Translations under genes and position numbers: made by a program
Source of the DNA: FEN-987 sp964598845
GTDB lineage: Archaea > Thermoproteota > Bathyarchaeia > 40CM-2-53-6
Length of the DNA stretch: 64,000 nt
Assembly (NCBI GenBank): GCA_964598845.1
Contig: CAZRDM010000001.1
Coordinates: 124,001-188,000, forward strand
Reading direction: 5' to 3'
The notes under the pieces: model-generated
Seen by the model: the letters and a program-made list of their open reading frames with translations, nothing else
The model's database searches: none
What the model was told of the DNA's origin: nothing
In this document: positions 16,251-24,804 of the stretch, piece after piece
How positions within the stretch are numbered: the first letter of the stretch is position 1
How the letters are laid out: each line of letters begins with the position of its first letter

Positions 16251-17288
16251 TTACTCTACTGCGACTGTGCGAACCGGTTTGAACAAGCTCTCATAATATT
16301 CTCTCATCCATGGTAATATCTCGCGTCCCAAGAGGTTCAGGAATCTCTCCTCAATCGGGCTGGCGCTGTGGATGTATACGCGCTCGAAACCCATTTTCAG
16401 AAACTCTCCGAGGCGTCTGATGATGTCGTCTGAATCGGTTGTAATCAACCACGAGTCTTTGATCTTCTTCTCTTCTTCCGGTCCAACGAGGGCTTCAAGC
16501 TCTCGAGGATCCCATACGTGCTCTCTTTTCTCGCGAGGTATGGCGGTCGTTGCCCAAAACATTGCAGATTTCAAGGCACGGTTGTAGTCGATGTCATAGG
16601 CGACCTTGAATTCCATGCTCTTGCTAAGCTTCGTGGGGTCGCGTCCTACTTTGATCGCGGCTTTCTCCATCGCGTTAACGATCCTTTTGAATCGCTCCAG
16701 TCCCCTAGGATTGGTTAGGATTCCATCGCAGAATTGCCCGGCTATCCGCGCAACACGCTCGTTAGATGTAGCCAAGTAGATCGGGATCTTCGTCTTTGGT
16801 TTCGTGTAGAGTTTCGCCTTATTGAGTTGGTAGTATTTGCCTTCGTAGGTTACGAAATCGCCTTTCCACAGTTTCTGTATGATCTCAAGAGCCTCTTCGA
16901 GCCGCGAAACTTTCTCCTCAAAACCAGGCCACCTGAAACCAAGCGGTGTTTCGTTCATCGCATGTCCGGTTCCCAATGTCATGAACATTCTTCCAGGATA
17001 GAGGTAGTCCAAGCTTGCGAAAGCCTGCGCGACAATAGCGGGATGGTAGCGAAAGAACGGTGTTGTTACCGCGGTCCCTAGCTCAACCTTTCGGGTCCTC
17101 TCCGCAATTGACGCAAGCCATATCCATGGAAAACCTGCTTGACCACCTGTGTTGCTCCAAGGATGGAAATGGTCGCTTGTCACTATTATGTCGAACCCAA
17201 CGACTTCAGCGTGAACAGCATACTGAAGCAACCGTTGGGGGTCATACTGCTCTTGAGGAGCCCAATAGCCAAGCCGGAGCGTAGCCAA
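16251..17288 (-). CDS. F420-dependent LLM-class oxidoreductase
   Basis: The 345-residue TIM-barrel protein belongs to the luciferase-like/F420 group near TIGR03557 (glucose-6-phosphate dehydrogenase-like). Marker segments: LRLGYWAPQEQYDP at the N-terminus, VTSDHFHPWSNTGG near residue 37 (F420-binding region), ELGTAVTTPFFRYHP near 72, and TLGTGHAMNE near 103. It transfers hydride between a substrate alcohol or sugar phosphate and coenzyme F420. TTG 17288 is the start. It is immediately followed by the NUDIX gene. A second, broken LLM gene lies at 18.5-18.9 kb. Confidence 0.88.
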   Translation of the reverse strand: MATLRLGYWAPQEQYDPQRLLQYAVHAEVVGFDIIVTSDHFHPWSNTGGQAGFPWIWLASIAERTRKVELGTAVTTPFFRYHPAIVAQAFASLDYLYPGRMFMTLGTGHAMNETPLGFRWPGFEEKVSRLEEALEIIQKLWKGDFVTYEGKYYQLNKAKLYTKPKTKIPIYLATSNERVARIAGQFCDGILTNPRGLERFKRIVNAMEKAAIKVGRDPTKLSKSMEFKVAYDIDYNRALKSAMFWATTAIPREKREHVWDPRELEALVGPEEEKKIKDSWLITTDSDDIIRRLGEFLKMGFERVYIHSASPIEERFLNLLGREILPWMREYYESLFKPVRTVAVE

Positions 17289-17461
17289 CCAAACGCGCCC
17301 TTGGAGCGGGAGATACTAACACTATCTTGCGCTTAAAGCTTCTAGAGCGATTCGCAGCTCGAAATTGCCTTCTCGTTCTCGCAGAAACCGCTACCAGCCT
17401 CGTCCTTGAACATTGCTAAACAAACTCAAGAATGTTGAACAGTCAATTGCCACTTCGTCCA

Positions 17462-18436
17462 TCAAACGCGTGTGAAGGCTCTCAAAAGATTTGGCAAGCC
17501 GCTGAGTCTGCTGAACCGGATCTTCGAGGCAATCGTTTCAAGTTTCTCGATTTCTTGCTGCGTCAGGCGCAAATCCGTCGCTCCGACATTGTCTAGCACA
17601 TGCTCCGGTCTCTTTACTCCTGGAATCGCGACCACGTTCTCCTTCCGAATCAACCAATTGAGAGCGACCTGTGATGAGGTCTTACCGTGAGCGCGTGCTA
17701 TCTCAAGCAGAGTATTGGTAAGCTTTCCGAGGCGGGACAGATTAGCAGGTGAAAATCGCGCGTTCATGCTCTGGACTGCAGTCTGAGGAAGGCTTTCGGG
17801 GCTGTATTTTCCAGTTAGAAGGCCTTGCGCCAAAGGACTGTACGCGATTACCGTAATTCTCTCGTGATTTGTGTAGGGAAGCAGATCCTTTTCTACGCGT
17901 CTGTCAAGCAGGTTGTACTTGACCTGGTTCGACGCCAGCTCTGACGGGGGGAGGGCGTCTTGCGCAGCTTTCATTTTCTCTAGGTTGAAATTGCTGACGC
18001 CAATGCATCGAACTTTTCCGGCCTCCACGAGTTGCTTCAATGCTTTCATGGTGTTGCGAATTGGGATGAACGGATTTGGCCAGTGAATCTGGTAGAGGTC
18101 GATCACATCGACTCGTAGTCTTCGAATGCTACGGTCCGCGGCTCTGAGGGCTCTACCGTATGTTAGGTTCATGGGCGAAACTTTTGTCGCTATTACAACT
18201 TCCTCGCGGTGTCCCTGAATGGCTTCCCCGATTAGTTCCTCGGATTTGCCTTTTCCATAAATCTCGGCAGTGTCGACGAGGTTGATTCCAAGTTCCAAGG
18301 CTTTGTGGAGGGCTTCGAGTAGGTCGCGTTTTCCGTACGTTCGGCTCCAGCCCCATTCGCGGCTTCCCCACTGCCACGTCCCGATACCGATCGCTGAGAT
18401 CCTGATTCCTGTCTTTCCAAGTTCCTTGTATTCCAA
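17462..18436 (-). CDS. Aldo/keto reductase
   Basis: This NADPH-type aldo/keto reductase of about 324 residues has the catalytic tetrad: Asp and Tyr in NLVDTAEIYGKGKSEE (about 50-65), Lys in VVIATKVSP near 78, His in DLYQIHWPNP near 113. The NADP-binding end shows AIPGVKRPEHV near 273. The open frame extends upstream to 18646, but that part overlaps a coding remnant in another frame and is not protein-like, so I place the start at TTG 18436 (MEYKELGKTGIRIS). Substrate unknown; it resembles the YajO/Tas-like group. Confidence 0.88.
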   Translation of the reverse strand: MEYKELGKTGIRISAIGIGTWQWGSREWGWSRTYGKRDLLEALHKALELGINLVDTAEIYGKGKSEELIGEAIQGHREEVVIATKVSPMNLTYGRALRAADRSIRRLRVDVIDLYQIHWPNPFIPIRNTMKALKQLVEAGKVRCIGVSNFNLEKMKAAQDALPPSELASNQVKYNLLDRRVEKDLLPYTNHERITVIAYSPLAQGLLTGKYSPESLPQTAVQSMNARFSPANLSRLGKLTNTLLEIARAHGKTSSQVALNWLIRKENVVAIPGVKRPEHVLDNVGATDLRLTQQEIEKLETIASKIRFSRLSGLPNLLRAFTRV

Positions 18437-18539
18437 TTCGGATTCCACGAACGTTCTTGGGAAAGGAGCTGAAGGGGCATTGCTTATTCTGATTGAGTTG
18501 AAAACTATTTGGGCGTAACAATCCGATGGCGAGGTTAAC

Positions 18540-18860
18540 CTAAACTTTCCGTGGACCTCGCCGGATTCTTGCGAACATGTCTTTAGGTGGATTCCGCCTG
18601 CGGTAGACGCTTTCCAACCACCATGTGGCGCCTGCTTCGATACCATCCATACCGTATCGTATTATCTTCTGTTCATCCCTAGAGCGACTTTTGCCGGTTG
18701 CCCAGTCGATGATGGCGGCATCAAAGGGTGTCTTGCTGGTACGATGTTTGCGAATGTACTGGAGAATAATTCGGAGGTCTTTTGGTTCCCGTCTCAGGGG
18801 ATTACCTAGCTTTAAAGGAATGACTCCATCCCATTTTGCCGCGCGACGGATGGGAAATCG
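18540..18860 (-). pseudogene. C-terminal fragment of an LLM-class oxidoreductase
   Basis: With no start codon, this frame reads about 107 residues that match the C-terminal part of F420/flavin LLM oxidoreductases: RRAAKWDGVIPLKLGN, then DEQKIIRYGMDGIEAGATWW and a final MFARIRRGP before TAG 18540. The RRAA..WDG(V)(I/F)P.K.GNP and AGATxW(x)E patterns are characteristic. The N-terminal two thirds of the barrel are missing; to the left of the gene's expected 5' side a remnant of another gene on the opposite strand begins, so the break looks like a rearrangement junction near 18850. Confidence 0.7.
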
Positions 18861-19291
18861 CGCTTTGCAACCGCGTTGAAGAGTACTCCCGCGGCTACTT
18901 AGAGAAACTGCTGTACGAGAGGAAGCTCCTTGTCAGGACTTGGTGTATGAGAGGAACCCTGCATGTCATTCCTTCGAAGCCCCTTCCAATCTTCGTTCAA
19001 GGCACCAGAAGGAACTGATTGGATTCAAGTGCTAGGGCACTAGTGAAGCTTAAGTGCTGATCCCCTCAAGAACGCGTTCGCAGAATATATCCGCTCATCG
19101 AGAAGATCTTGGCAGAAGGTCCCAACACAAGAAGAGGCGTGAAGCAATCGCTCCTCGCAAGAAGTATCCCAGAAATCCAACTCAACGAATTCGGATTGGC
19201 TATGGAATCTGGGTAGCTCGGAGTGACCGAAAAACAAGAAATCGGAACGTGCTGTTTCGAAATCGGATTAAGAGACTTCCAGAATATCACG
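18836..19291 (+). pseudogene. Decayed winged-helix (AlkZ/HTH_42-like) gene
   Basis: From about 18836 the frame reads DGWEIALCNRVEEYSRGYLE, then LLVRTWCMRGTLHVIPSK, the hallmark of the AlkZ/YcaQ-like winged-helix DNA-binding family. The same frame then meets TGA at 19016, another TGA near 19055, and later TAG, but still shows protein-like stretches between them (RIYPLIEKILAEGPNTRRGV, CCFEIGLRDFQNITQ). So the gene is broken by several stops. The family, where studied, unhooks interstrand cross-links. The N-terminus is not clear and may have been lost at the junction with the LLM fragment. Confidence 0.6.
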
Positions 19292-19396
19292 CAGTGATTT
19301 AGCTGCTTTCTAACTCCCAAACGGGCGGATTACAAGAAAGCCTTCGAGCCTAGCTCAGGGGTCAAGGCGGTCATAAATTTCTCATGACCCCGAAGC

Positions 19397-20140
19397 TTAG
19401 ATTCCACTGGCGTTGCTCTTGAATTCGCTTCTGGCTTGGTCATAGGATTCTGGAGTACCTATGTCCCACCATTTCCCTTCGAGGATGTAGCCGTAAACGA
19501 GCTCTTTTTTCGCAAGCCATTGCACGAAGTAACCTGGACTGTCAGGATTTCCTCCCTCCTTCAGGTACTCATAAATCCTGTGCAGGCTTCTCTGCGGAAG
19601 AAGATAGATGCAAGTTCCAATGAAAGTAGTTGTCGGCTGTTTCGGTTTCTCCTGAAATGCGATGATCTTGCCTTCCGCATCCAATTCCAGGACGGACAAC
19701 TCCTTTGCTAGGTCCATCTCCATGATATCGTAAATGGCAACTACTGAACATTGTTTGTCTCGGAAGTACTGGAAGAAGCCCTGCAGGTTCGACGTGAAGA
19801 GGTTGTCGCCCGCTATTATTAGATATGAATCACTATCGAATTCTCTTGCTAGGCCCGCTAGGGATCTGATGGCGCCCGGCTTATTGCTGTCGCTTTCGCT
19901 GACTTCAGCTCTGACAATGACATTCGAATAGCGGTTCCGACTGAGCCAATCCTTGAACTGATTTTCAAAAGTTGTATTTGTTGCGATAACAACTTTGTTG
20001 ACTTCGCTGCACTTTCCGAGTCTATCAATGATGTGACCAAGAATCGCTCTTCCGGCTACTTCAAGAAGAGGTTTAGGCCCCTTCACTGTCAACGGTCCCA
20101 GTCGAGTTGCATAGCCTCCCGCCAAGATAATCGCGATCAT
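19397..20140 (-). CDS. Sugar-phosphate nucleotidyltransferase
   Basis: The 247-residue protein activates a sugar-1-phosphate with an NTP. The nucleotide loop LAGGYATRLGPLT...GPKPLLEV lies at residues 6-28, the metal-binding ...IIAGDNLF near 108, and a closing GKWWDIGTPESYDQA near 223-237. It is near glucose-1-phosphate thymidylyl- and uridylyltransferases, but the base specificity cannot be read. Start ATG 20140 follows a GGGGG tract about 10 bases upstream. A possible 29-codon ORF precedes it by 16 bases. Confidence 0.87.
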   Translation of the reverse strand: MIAIILAGGYATRLGPLTVKGPKPLLEVAGRAILGHIIDRLGKCSEVNKVVIATNTTFENQFKDWLSRNRYSNVIVRAEVSESDSNKPGAIRSLAGLAREFDSDSYLIIAGDNLFTSNLQGFFQYFRDKQCSVVAIYDIMEMDLAKELSVLELDAEGKIIAFQEKPKQPTTTFIGTCIYLLPQRSLHRIYEYLKEGGNPDSPGYFVQWLAKKELVYGYILEGKWWDIGTPESYDQARSEFKSNASGI

Positions 20141-20156
20141 TGAAATTACCCCCTCG

Positions 20157-20246
20157 TTAGAGTAAGTCTTTCCATTCTTGAACCCAGAGCTCTATTTGCT
20201 GTTCGGTTGCGTGATGCGGATGGTCCTTGTGGGCTGGGGATTCCAT
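20157..20246 (-). CDS. Possible 29-residue His-rich ORF
   Basis: ATG 20246 to TAA 20157 encodes a small His-rich peptide (AHKDHPHHATEQQIELWV...EWKDLL). It ends 16 bases before the ATG of the nucleotidyltransferase, whose ribosome-binding tract lies between. It might be a real leader peptide, or the C-terminal end of a decayed gene, because the 400 bases upstream of it contain no good start. Not recognised. Confidence 0.3.
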   Translation of the reverse strand: MESPAHKDHPHHATEQQIELWVQEWKDLL

Positions 20247-20642
20247 AAAAGGGTCTCGTGAACACCTATTGTTTTCCGTCCGAGAAGGAGAAAGCGTCTT
20301 TAGATTTCTCTTAACGAACGGCCTCACCTTGGCGCCTTGTGGCCAAATACGGACCTGGGATGCACGTCTCGCGGCTTCAAAATCCTATGCCAACGTAGAC
20401 CAGATCGGGTGGAGGCGTGAGGCTCTCACTGCCTAGTCAGAACGGACACTCTCTTCAGCTCTCTACCTTGAAACCGCAAAATGACCCAACGATCAAGCAA
20501 GTGATCTCTGCGAATTTGATTATTCGACAGATATGATGCCTGTTGTTGTTCAAACTTGCTGAATGGACAAGAGTGTCGATTCTTAGCGTTCCAGATCATC
20601 TAATCTTACGAGCAGGATGAGATTTCCGTGCTCGACGATCGT
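20247..20642. other. 396-base interval without recognisable gene
   Basis: Open frames here (for example + 20227-20436) lack conserved features and ribosome-binding sites. No strong hairpin or T-run seen. Confidence 0.4.
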
Positions 20643-21161
20643 TCACAAGTATGGAGTAAGCGTGTGTCGAAACTCTCGATTGACAATTCGCCGTAACTCT
20701 CTCCTCAGGTCCGCATCCAATCTACCTTGAGCTGAAGAGAGCGCTTCAAGAGGTTTGGTCGAGTGGAATATAGGACCTTGAAGAACGGCTACGCTTTCCG
20801 CGGCTTCCCGTGAACTAACGGGTTTTTCATCAAGAAGCTTTGAGGCGAGCTCACTCATTGCAACGGGGTTGTCTATTAGGTTGGCGATTTCTTTAATCTG
20901 AGCCTGATTCATCGGCCTGAGTCCAAACGGATACTTCTCTCTCCCGAGGCTGGGAGGACTCACATTAGCGAGTTTAGCCCCTAAACCAACGAACTTGTAC
21001 GGATTCACCTCGTACTCCTTTATCTGCCAGGTTTCTGTTCCATGCGAGATGATGGCGTCAAAGAAGCCGGTTTTGTCCCTGCCGACCAGCACGCTCCAGC
21101 CCTGAGGGTCCTTATCGTACAGTCGCAGGATTTCGCGTCGGAGCTTCGCCGAGTTAAGCAA
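20643..21161 (-). CDS. Hypothetical protein, 172 residues
   Basis: The product starts at TTG 21161. It is soluble, mixed alpha/beta in the first 60 residues (GWSVLVGRDKTGFFDAIIS, ETWQIKEYEVNP) and mainly helical and charged in the rest (ADLRRELRRIVNREFRH). I do not recognise the family. The composition is ordinary and there is no competing frame, so it is probably genuine. The opposite-strand DUF6659-like gene starts 155 bases to the right in the other direction, so the two may share a divergent promoter region. Confidence 0.6.
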   Translation of the reverse strand: MLNSAKLRREILRLYDKDPQGWSVLVGRDKTGFFDAIISHGTETWQIKEYEVNPYKFVGLGAKLANVSPPSLGREKYPFGLRPMNQAQIKEIANLIDNPVAMSELASKLLDEKPVSSREAAESVAVLQGPIFHSTKPLEALSSAQGRLDADLRRELRRIVNREFRHTLTPYL

Positions 21162-21316
21162 TGGGTTCTCGCCGCCAGCGAGCCCCGCTAACGCTGAAGC
21201 AAAGAATTAAGCTTTCTATAGCCTCAACTTTGGCTCCGTAATTGCAAGAGTGCCCAAATGACGGCCGATTTGAAAAGTGCATATTAGGATAGTCCCAAAG
21301 ATAGATTCTGATCCTG

Positions 21317-21712
21317 TTGGGTGTCCGACAAATCACGGAGAGTATCTTTGAACTTGACAGTCGAATTCGCTATGTAGCTATCTTAAACCACCAGTACGAC
21401 TTACTAGAATCTAGGATGCGTGAGGGGATTGCATCTCTTACGCCAGATCAGACTGACCGTGATTTCATGACGATCGCAGCCCCGTTGATGATGGATGCGG
21501 CTGAGAAACTACGCCCCTTCTGCGGGACGATTAAAACGCTAGTCATTCGATACGACAAGACCCTCTTAGTTTTCTATCGGACTGCAGCTCATCTTGTAAT
21601 CTTGAGTCTAGACCCGCGAGTGGAAGAAGTGCTCGTGGATGAGATTGGGAAATCGGTCAGAGAGCTTGAGCTCCCGGGTGCAGAATCGCCAAGAGACAGC
21701 AGCCAAGACTAG
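21317..21712 (+). CDS. DUF6659-like protein
   Basis: The 131-residue product begins at TTG 21317 and contains the pattern SRIRYVAILNHQYDLLESRMR near residues 15-35, then a helical part, then TLVIRYDKTLLVFYR and LVILSLDPRVEE, which recall the roadblock-like DUF6659 proteins common in Thaumarchaeota. Those proteins are thought to be small signalling or GTPase-partner-like domains, but none is characterised. The call rests on remembered sequence pattern. Ribosome-binding site is not evident. Confidence 0.6.
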   Translation: MGVRQITESIFELDSRIRYVAILNHQYDLLESRMREGIASLTPDQTDRDFMTIAAPLMMDAAEKLRPFCGTIKTLVIRYDKTLLVFYRTAAHLVILSLDPRVEEVLVDEIGKSVRELELPGAESPRDSSQD

Positions 21713-21724
21713 CAGCAGATTTTT

Positions 21725-21976
21725 CTAAGGCTTTCTAAACCTTAACGCCAGAATTAGTCCGAGAACGATAACTGTCAAGACTAGGAGAATTGTGAACGCC
21801 AACAGAGCCAGTAGCAGTCTTCCGATGAATAATAAGAGGAGTAGGGGAAGACCACCAATCAAGAATAGCAGAAATGCCGAATTAATTCTCTTCCTCTGCA
21901 GACGCCAACCTAGGATAAACAGAAGACTTAGAACAATGAGTATCACCACGACCTCAATGCCGCTAATTAAGCCCAT
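21725..21976 (-). CDS. Small membrane protein, 83 residues
   Basis: Start ATG 21976. There are three hydrophobic segments: VVVILIVLSLLFILGW, FLLFLIGGLPLLLLLFIG and LLALLAFTILLVLTVIVLG, with basic residues at the ends (RLQRKRINS, LRFRKP), consistent with a small integral membrane protein. It converges with the DUF6659-like gene with 12 bases between stops. Not recognised. Confidence 0.6.
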   Translation of the reverse strand: MGLISGIEVVVILIVLSLLFILGWRLQRKRINSAFLLFLIGGLPLLLLLFIGRLLLALLAFTILLVLTVIVLGLILALRFRKP

Positions 21977-22003
21977 TGTAAATCCCGGTACGCTGAGAAG
22001 GAT

Positions 22004-22162
22004 TCATGCTCTGCCAACCAAGCTCCCTGCTAGTTTGAGAGCCAATGTGACGCAGCAAAGAAACTCCTCCGAGGATGAAAAATGCATGCTGACGTCCAAC
22101 CTAGGCTTGCCGATCATTCCAACATCCTGCCGAATGCCATCGGGAACAAGTGGGGATATCAA
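22004..22162 (-). CDS. Possible 52-residue ORF
   Basis: A protein-like frame (SPLVPDGIRQDVGMIGKPRL, then FLCCVTLALKLAGSLVGRA) ends at TGA 22004. The start is unclear: TTG 22162 gives 52 residues; the frame stays open further upstream with no standard start. It lies between the small membrane gene and the AdoMet-decarboxylase-like gene, all on the minus strand. It could be a truncated remnant. Not recognised. Confidence 0.3.
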   Translation of the reverse strand: MISPLVPDGIRQDVGMIGKPRLDVSMHFSSSEEFLCCVTLALKLAGSLVGRA

Positions 22163-22226
22163 CAGCTTACTGTGATGAATTGTACGAACGGTGTGAGAAA
22201 AATGTGGAGTTATTGCGCGCGGAAAA

Positions 22227-22640
22227 CTAGGCTTTGATGACGGGAACTGAGAGGACTCCTAGTTGCTGTTCGTCGTGCTGATAGTGGATCGTGACGCTTG
22301 TGGGTCTCAATCCCCGCTTGAAGGTTTCTAGTGCCGCCCAAGGGTTGCTGTCGCAACCGCAGGTGGCGCAGTCGAATTCGGCTGCCTCGTAGAGCCTAGA
22401 TGTATGTACTGTAAGATGACTCGTTGTGATGAGCGCGTTGACGCTTACTCCACCACCCATTATGTCATCTGGTACTTTGTATACGAGTGGGTTCGGCATT
22501 TTCGTCTTGGCGAGTTGCATGTTCGCGTTTCGAATCGCTTTGAGCGTTACGTTCAACAGGAGTTTGTCGTCGAGAAGATCAGCGCGACATCCGTAAAGTG
22601 TTGCCACTACGTGCCTGTAAGCGTAAGGTCTAGTCTGCAA
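22227..22640 (-). CDS. S-adenosylmethionine decarboxylase-like protein
   Basis: The 137-residue product resembles prokaryotic (SpeD-type) AdoMet decarboxylase, which makes the aminopropyl donor for spermidine. It shows VSVNALITTSHLTVHTSRLYE, matching the (E)SH.(S/T)(I/V)HT segment where the enzyme cleaves itself to form its pyruvoyl group, and FDCATCGCDSNP, matching the active-site Cys region (CG..DP). In classical SpeD the residue before the reactive Ser is Glu; here it is Thr, so processing is uncertain. TTG 22640 is the start. A TTATTTAA element about 50 bases upstream may be its promoter. Polyamine genes (potDABC) lie elsewhere in the window. Confidence 0.72.
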   Translation of the reverse strand: MQTRPYAYRHVVATLYGCRADLLDDKLLLNVTLKAIRNANMQLAKTKMPNPLVYKVPDDIMGGGVSVNALITTSHLTVHTSRLYEAAEFDCATCGCDSNPWAALETFKRGLRPTSVTIHYQHDEQQLGVLSVPVIKA

Positions 22641-22992
22641 TTTTTGTGCTCAAGATCCCCCGAGTAGAATTCCCGATTTTCGTCTAAGTTAAATAATTCA
22701 GATATAAGCGTTGCCCCAACGCGCGCGAAAAAATTTCTTCACCAAATTCTCCCGCGACATCACAGAATTCGGCGTGGAGTCCCGCGTAAGTGCAAAATGT
22801 TCCGTGGAATCCCGATCGGTGATGGACATTGTCAGAATTTCTGTTGGAATTTGATGACTGCGTGCGCGAGGGACGCGCGCGAATGAGATTTCGCGATGGA
22901 ATGATGCGGGGATAGTTTGTGGATGATTGGTGAGATCGATATCTGGGTTGCTCGAACTAGGCGTCGAGAATTCTCAACAAGAAAGTGGGGTT
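22641..22992. other. 352-base interval without gene
   Basis: Contains TTAAATAA (22689-22696; reads TTATTTAA on the minus strand), a candidate TATA box for the AdoMet-decarboxylase-like gene. The remainder is rich in CGCG steps (GCGCGCG at several places) and has no protein-like frame. Confidence 0.4.
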
Positions 22993-23322
22993 CTATGTGC
23001 TGTAACTCGAAAATTGTAGGGCGACTAAGTACTTCCTGTTGTTGCCGATACGCCGGGAGGCATCCAAGAGTTTTCCGGCGACAACGCATGGAAGATTGTC
23101 GACCTTGAATCGCGTTACCCAGAGCTCGGTTTTCGGATAGTATGCCTGGTTGACATCCTTCAACAGGCGTGTCTTAGCACAAGAAGCACAAGTGTCGAAC
23201 AGATCGTCGTCATTCAGTTCGATTTTGTGCTCCGTTACCTTTTGGCAGCGCAGACAGTAATCGTTGAATGAGAAACCTTCGATCACGCTTCCCGTGGCCA
23301 TCGGCCATTTGATTTTCCTCAC
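22993..23322 (-). CDS. Zinc-ribbon-like small protein
   Basis: The 109-residue product has two Cys pairs, CLRCQ near residue 23 and CASC near 46, spaced as in a zinc ribbon (C-x2-C ... C-x2-C), followed by a basic alpha/beta part (RIGNNRKYLVALQF). Start GTG 23322 or ATG 23301 (MATGSVIEGFSF). Probably a nucleic-acid or protein-binding module; family not recognised. It lies divergently ordered behind a secreted protein gene on the same strand. Confidence 0.55.
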   Translation of the reverse strand: MRKIKWPMATGSVIEGFSFNDYCLRCQKVTEHKIELNDDDLFDTCASCAKTRLLKDVNQAYYPKTELWVTRFKVDNLPCVVAGKLLDASRRIGNNRKYLVALQFSSYST

Positions 23323-23399
23323 TTAAAGTCGTTCGGAAACCAGTGGGAGGGAGTGGGTGAAAAAGAAGGAATTGGGGAGGAGCCGCAATCTTGCCTTTC

Positions 23400-23948
23400 C
23401 TAACTTCCGCTCATGGTTGCGATGAAGACTAGGCGATATCCCAAGAGCGCATCGTCACTCTGGATGGTAGCTATGCCTCCTCGAAGCGCGATGATTACTA
23501 CGCCGTTATGGAGTGAGGCAAATCCGCGAAGGCGCCAGCGGTAATCTGCGCCGTCTGGGCCGGTGGTTTCGCCGCGCATACCGACTTCATCAAAGGTGTT
23601 CATGAGTCCACCGCCTCCCGTTACGGTGTAGGTTTGGCCCTTGATTGTGAACGTTCCACTCAATACCTTCCAGCGGATACCGCCATCCCGTGTTAACTCT
23701 TCGACTTTGACCATTATCGAGATGGCCGCGTCGTATTGCGCGAACCTTGGCTTATTGAAGTTCACCCGTTGTGCAGCGACACCGTTCAGAGACGTGAAGG
23801 TAACAGTGGTTCCCGCGGGAAATTGGGTTTGAGGGTTGAACTTGCCTGATGCTCCGTCTGCAAAAGCAAGAGGTTGCGAAAGCGCCAGTGCCAATATGAC
23901 CATTAGCGCTGCTATCGCACCGATAGAAAAGTTGGTAGATCTCTGCAT
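23400..23948 (-). CDS. Secreted beta-rich protein A
   Basis: I place the start at ATG 23948, not the longer upstream frame, because GAGGTGA lies eight bases before it and a clear signal peptide follows (residues ~1-30: basic MQRS, then GAIAALMVILALALSQPLAFA). The mature ~150-residue part is rich in strands: FNPQTQFPAGTTVTFTSL, RWKVLSGTFTIKGQTYTVTGG, and YRLVFIATMSG. It resembles in layout the protein at 44856-45377, suggesting a secreted protein family in this genome. Function unknown. No promoter element was identified with confidence. Confidence 0.6.
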   Translation of the reverse strand: MQRSTNFSIGAIAALMVILALALSQPLAFADGASGKFNPQTQFPAGTTVTFTSLNGVAAQRVNFNKPRFAQYDAAISIMVKVEELTRDGGIRWKVLSGTFTIKGQTYTVTGGGGLMNTFDEVGMRGETTGPDGADYRWRLRGFASLHNGVVIIALRGGIATIQSDDALLGYRLVFIATMSGS

Positions 23949-24290
23949 TTTCAGTTCACCTCTGGTCTGGAAGGACGGGAATTCGCATAAAAGCGGTCTG
24001 AATGATTCATTCATACCCAGTATACATTCGCCAAGAGCTAAAGAAGCGCGGCCCTTCAGATTCGTGGGCAGTTCTTCTTGTGTAGGCTGAAGATTTCTTG
24101 GCTGTTTGTCTCGAAGGCACACTTATCGCAAATTAATCGTTGCCCTTCCTTCTCAAAAACTGGCAAAGTAGGTCGGGTGGCGATTCGGCGTTCTTACACA
24201 AATAGTTTATCGCTGCAGGTACAGAACATTACTACTAAACTAACGCGTGAGAGTAATTGTCTTTGAACAGCGGGTTTTGAGACTCGTTGA

Positions 24291-24298
24291 TTTATACC
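24291..24298 (+). promoter_or_regulatory. TATA box for the small membrane gene at 24347
   Basis: TTTATACC, about 50 bases before ATG 24347; initiation would give a leader of about 25-30 bases. Confidence 0.35.
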
Positions 24299-24346
24299 AG
24301 TTTGCTTAGTGAGAAATGGACAGAAAACGGGGTCTGAAACTGAGAT

Positions 24347-24556
24347 ATGAGCAGACTTGGGCTTATCTTAGGGGCTCTTTTCCTGATATTTGCCTTTGCT
24401 GCGGCACCTATCCCACTCAGAACGACCCTGGAAAACCCCACCCGAGAAGTTGTTATTTATCCCAATCTGCTGTCTGCGGTTCCCATGATTCTGCTAGGGG
24501 CTCTATTACTACTCTACGGGTTGACAGCGGGAGAACAGAAGTCACCCATTAGTTAG
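24347..24556 (+). CDS. Small membrane protein, 69 residues
   Basis: Two hydrophobic segments (LGLILGALFLIFAFAAAPIPL and LLSAVPMILLGALLLLYGL) separated by a hydrophilic loop (RTTLENPTREVVIYPN), ending in GEQKSPIS. ATG 24347 follows a TTTATACC element. Its last 8 bases overlap the convergent HMA gene. Not recognised beyond a two-helix membrane protein. Confidence 0.55.
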   Translation: MSRLGLILGALFLIFAFAAAPIPLRTTLENPTREVVIYPNLLSAVPMILLGALLLLYGLTAGEQKSPIS

Positions 24557-24785
24557 CGGCAGGCATCGCATCATAACCAGTTTCCTTGATTGCGGCAAGG
24601 ATCGCGTCTTTAGTCAAAATGGTAGGGTCGTAATCAATCAACACCAAGTCTAACATGTAGCTGGTACCTACACTCCGCACCCCTTTCAGTCCTTCCAGTG
24701 CACGATTAATAGCTCGAGAACAGCTTGCACAATCCAATCCAACAATTCGTACCCTCAAACGTTTGCTTCTGGATTGAACGGACAT
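24549..24785 (-). CDS. Heavy-metal-associated (HMA) domain protein
   Basis: The 78-residue product is a single HMA fold with the metal-binding motif GLDCASCSRAI at about residues 17-27 (C-x2-C), matching copper chaperones and the N-terminal domains of CopA. It carries a soft metal ion in the cytoplasm to a P-type ATPase or sensor. No metal ATPase is nearby, so the partner is elsewhere. Start ATG 24785. It converges with the small membrane gene at 24347 with an 8-base overlap. Confidence 0.85.
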   Translation of the reverse strand: MSVQSRSKRLRVRIVGLDCASCSRAINRALEGLKGVRSVGTSYMLDLVLIDYDPTILTKDAILAAIKETGYDAMPAAN

Positions 24786-24804
24786 GATCTCACGCGAGCG
24801 CGAT

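Noticed and set aside
18437..18646. N-terminal extension of the aldo/keto reductase
   Set aside because: The same DNA encodes the LLM oxidoreductase C-terminal fragment in another frame; conserved reductase sequence begins at TTG 18436.
22265..22320. TψC-arm-like GGTCTCAATCCCC suggesting a tRNA
   Set aside because: It is inside the AdoMet-decarboxylase-like coding region and no cloverleaf can be formed around it.
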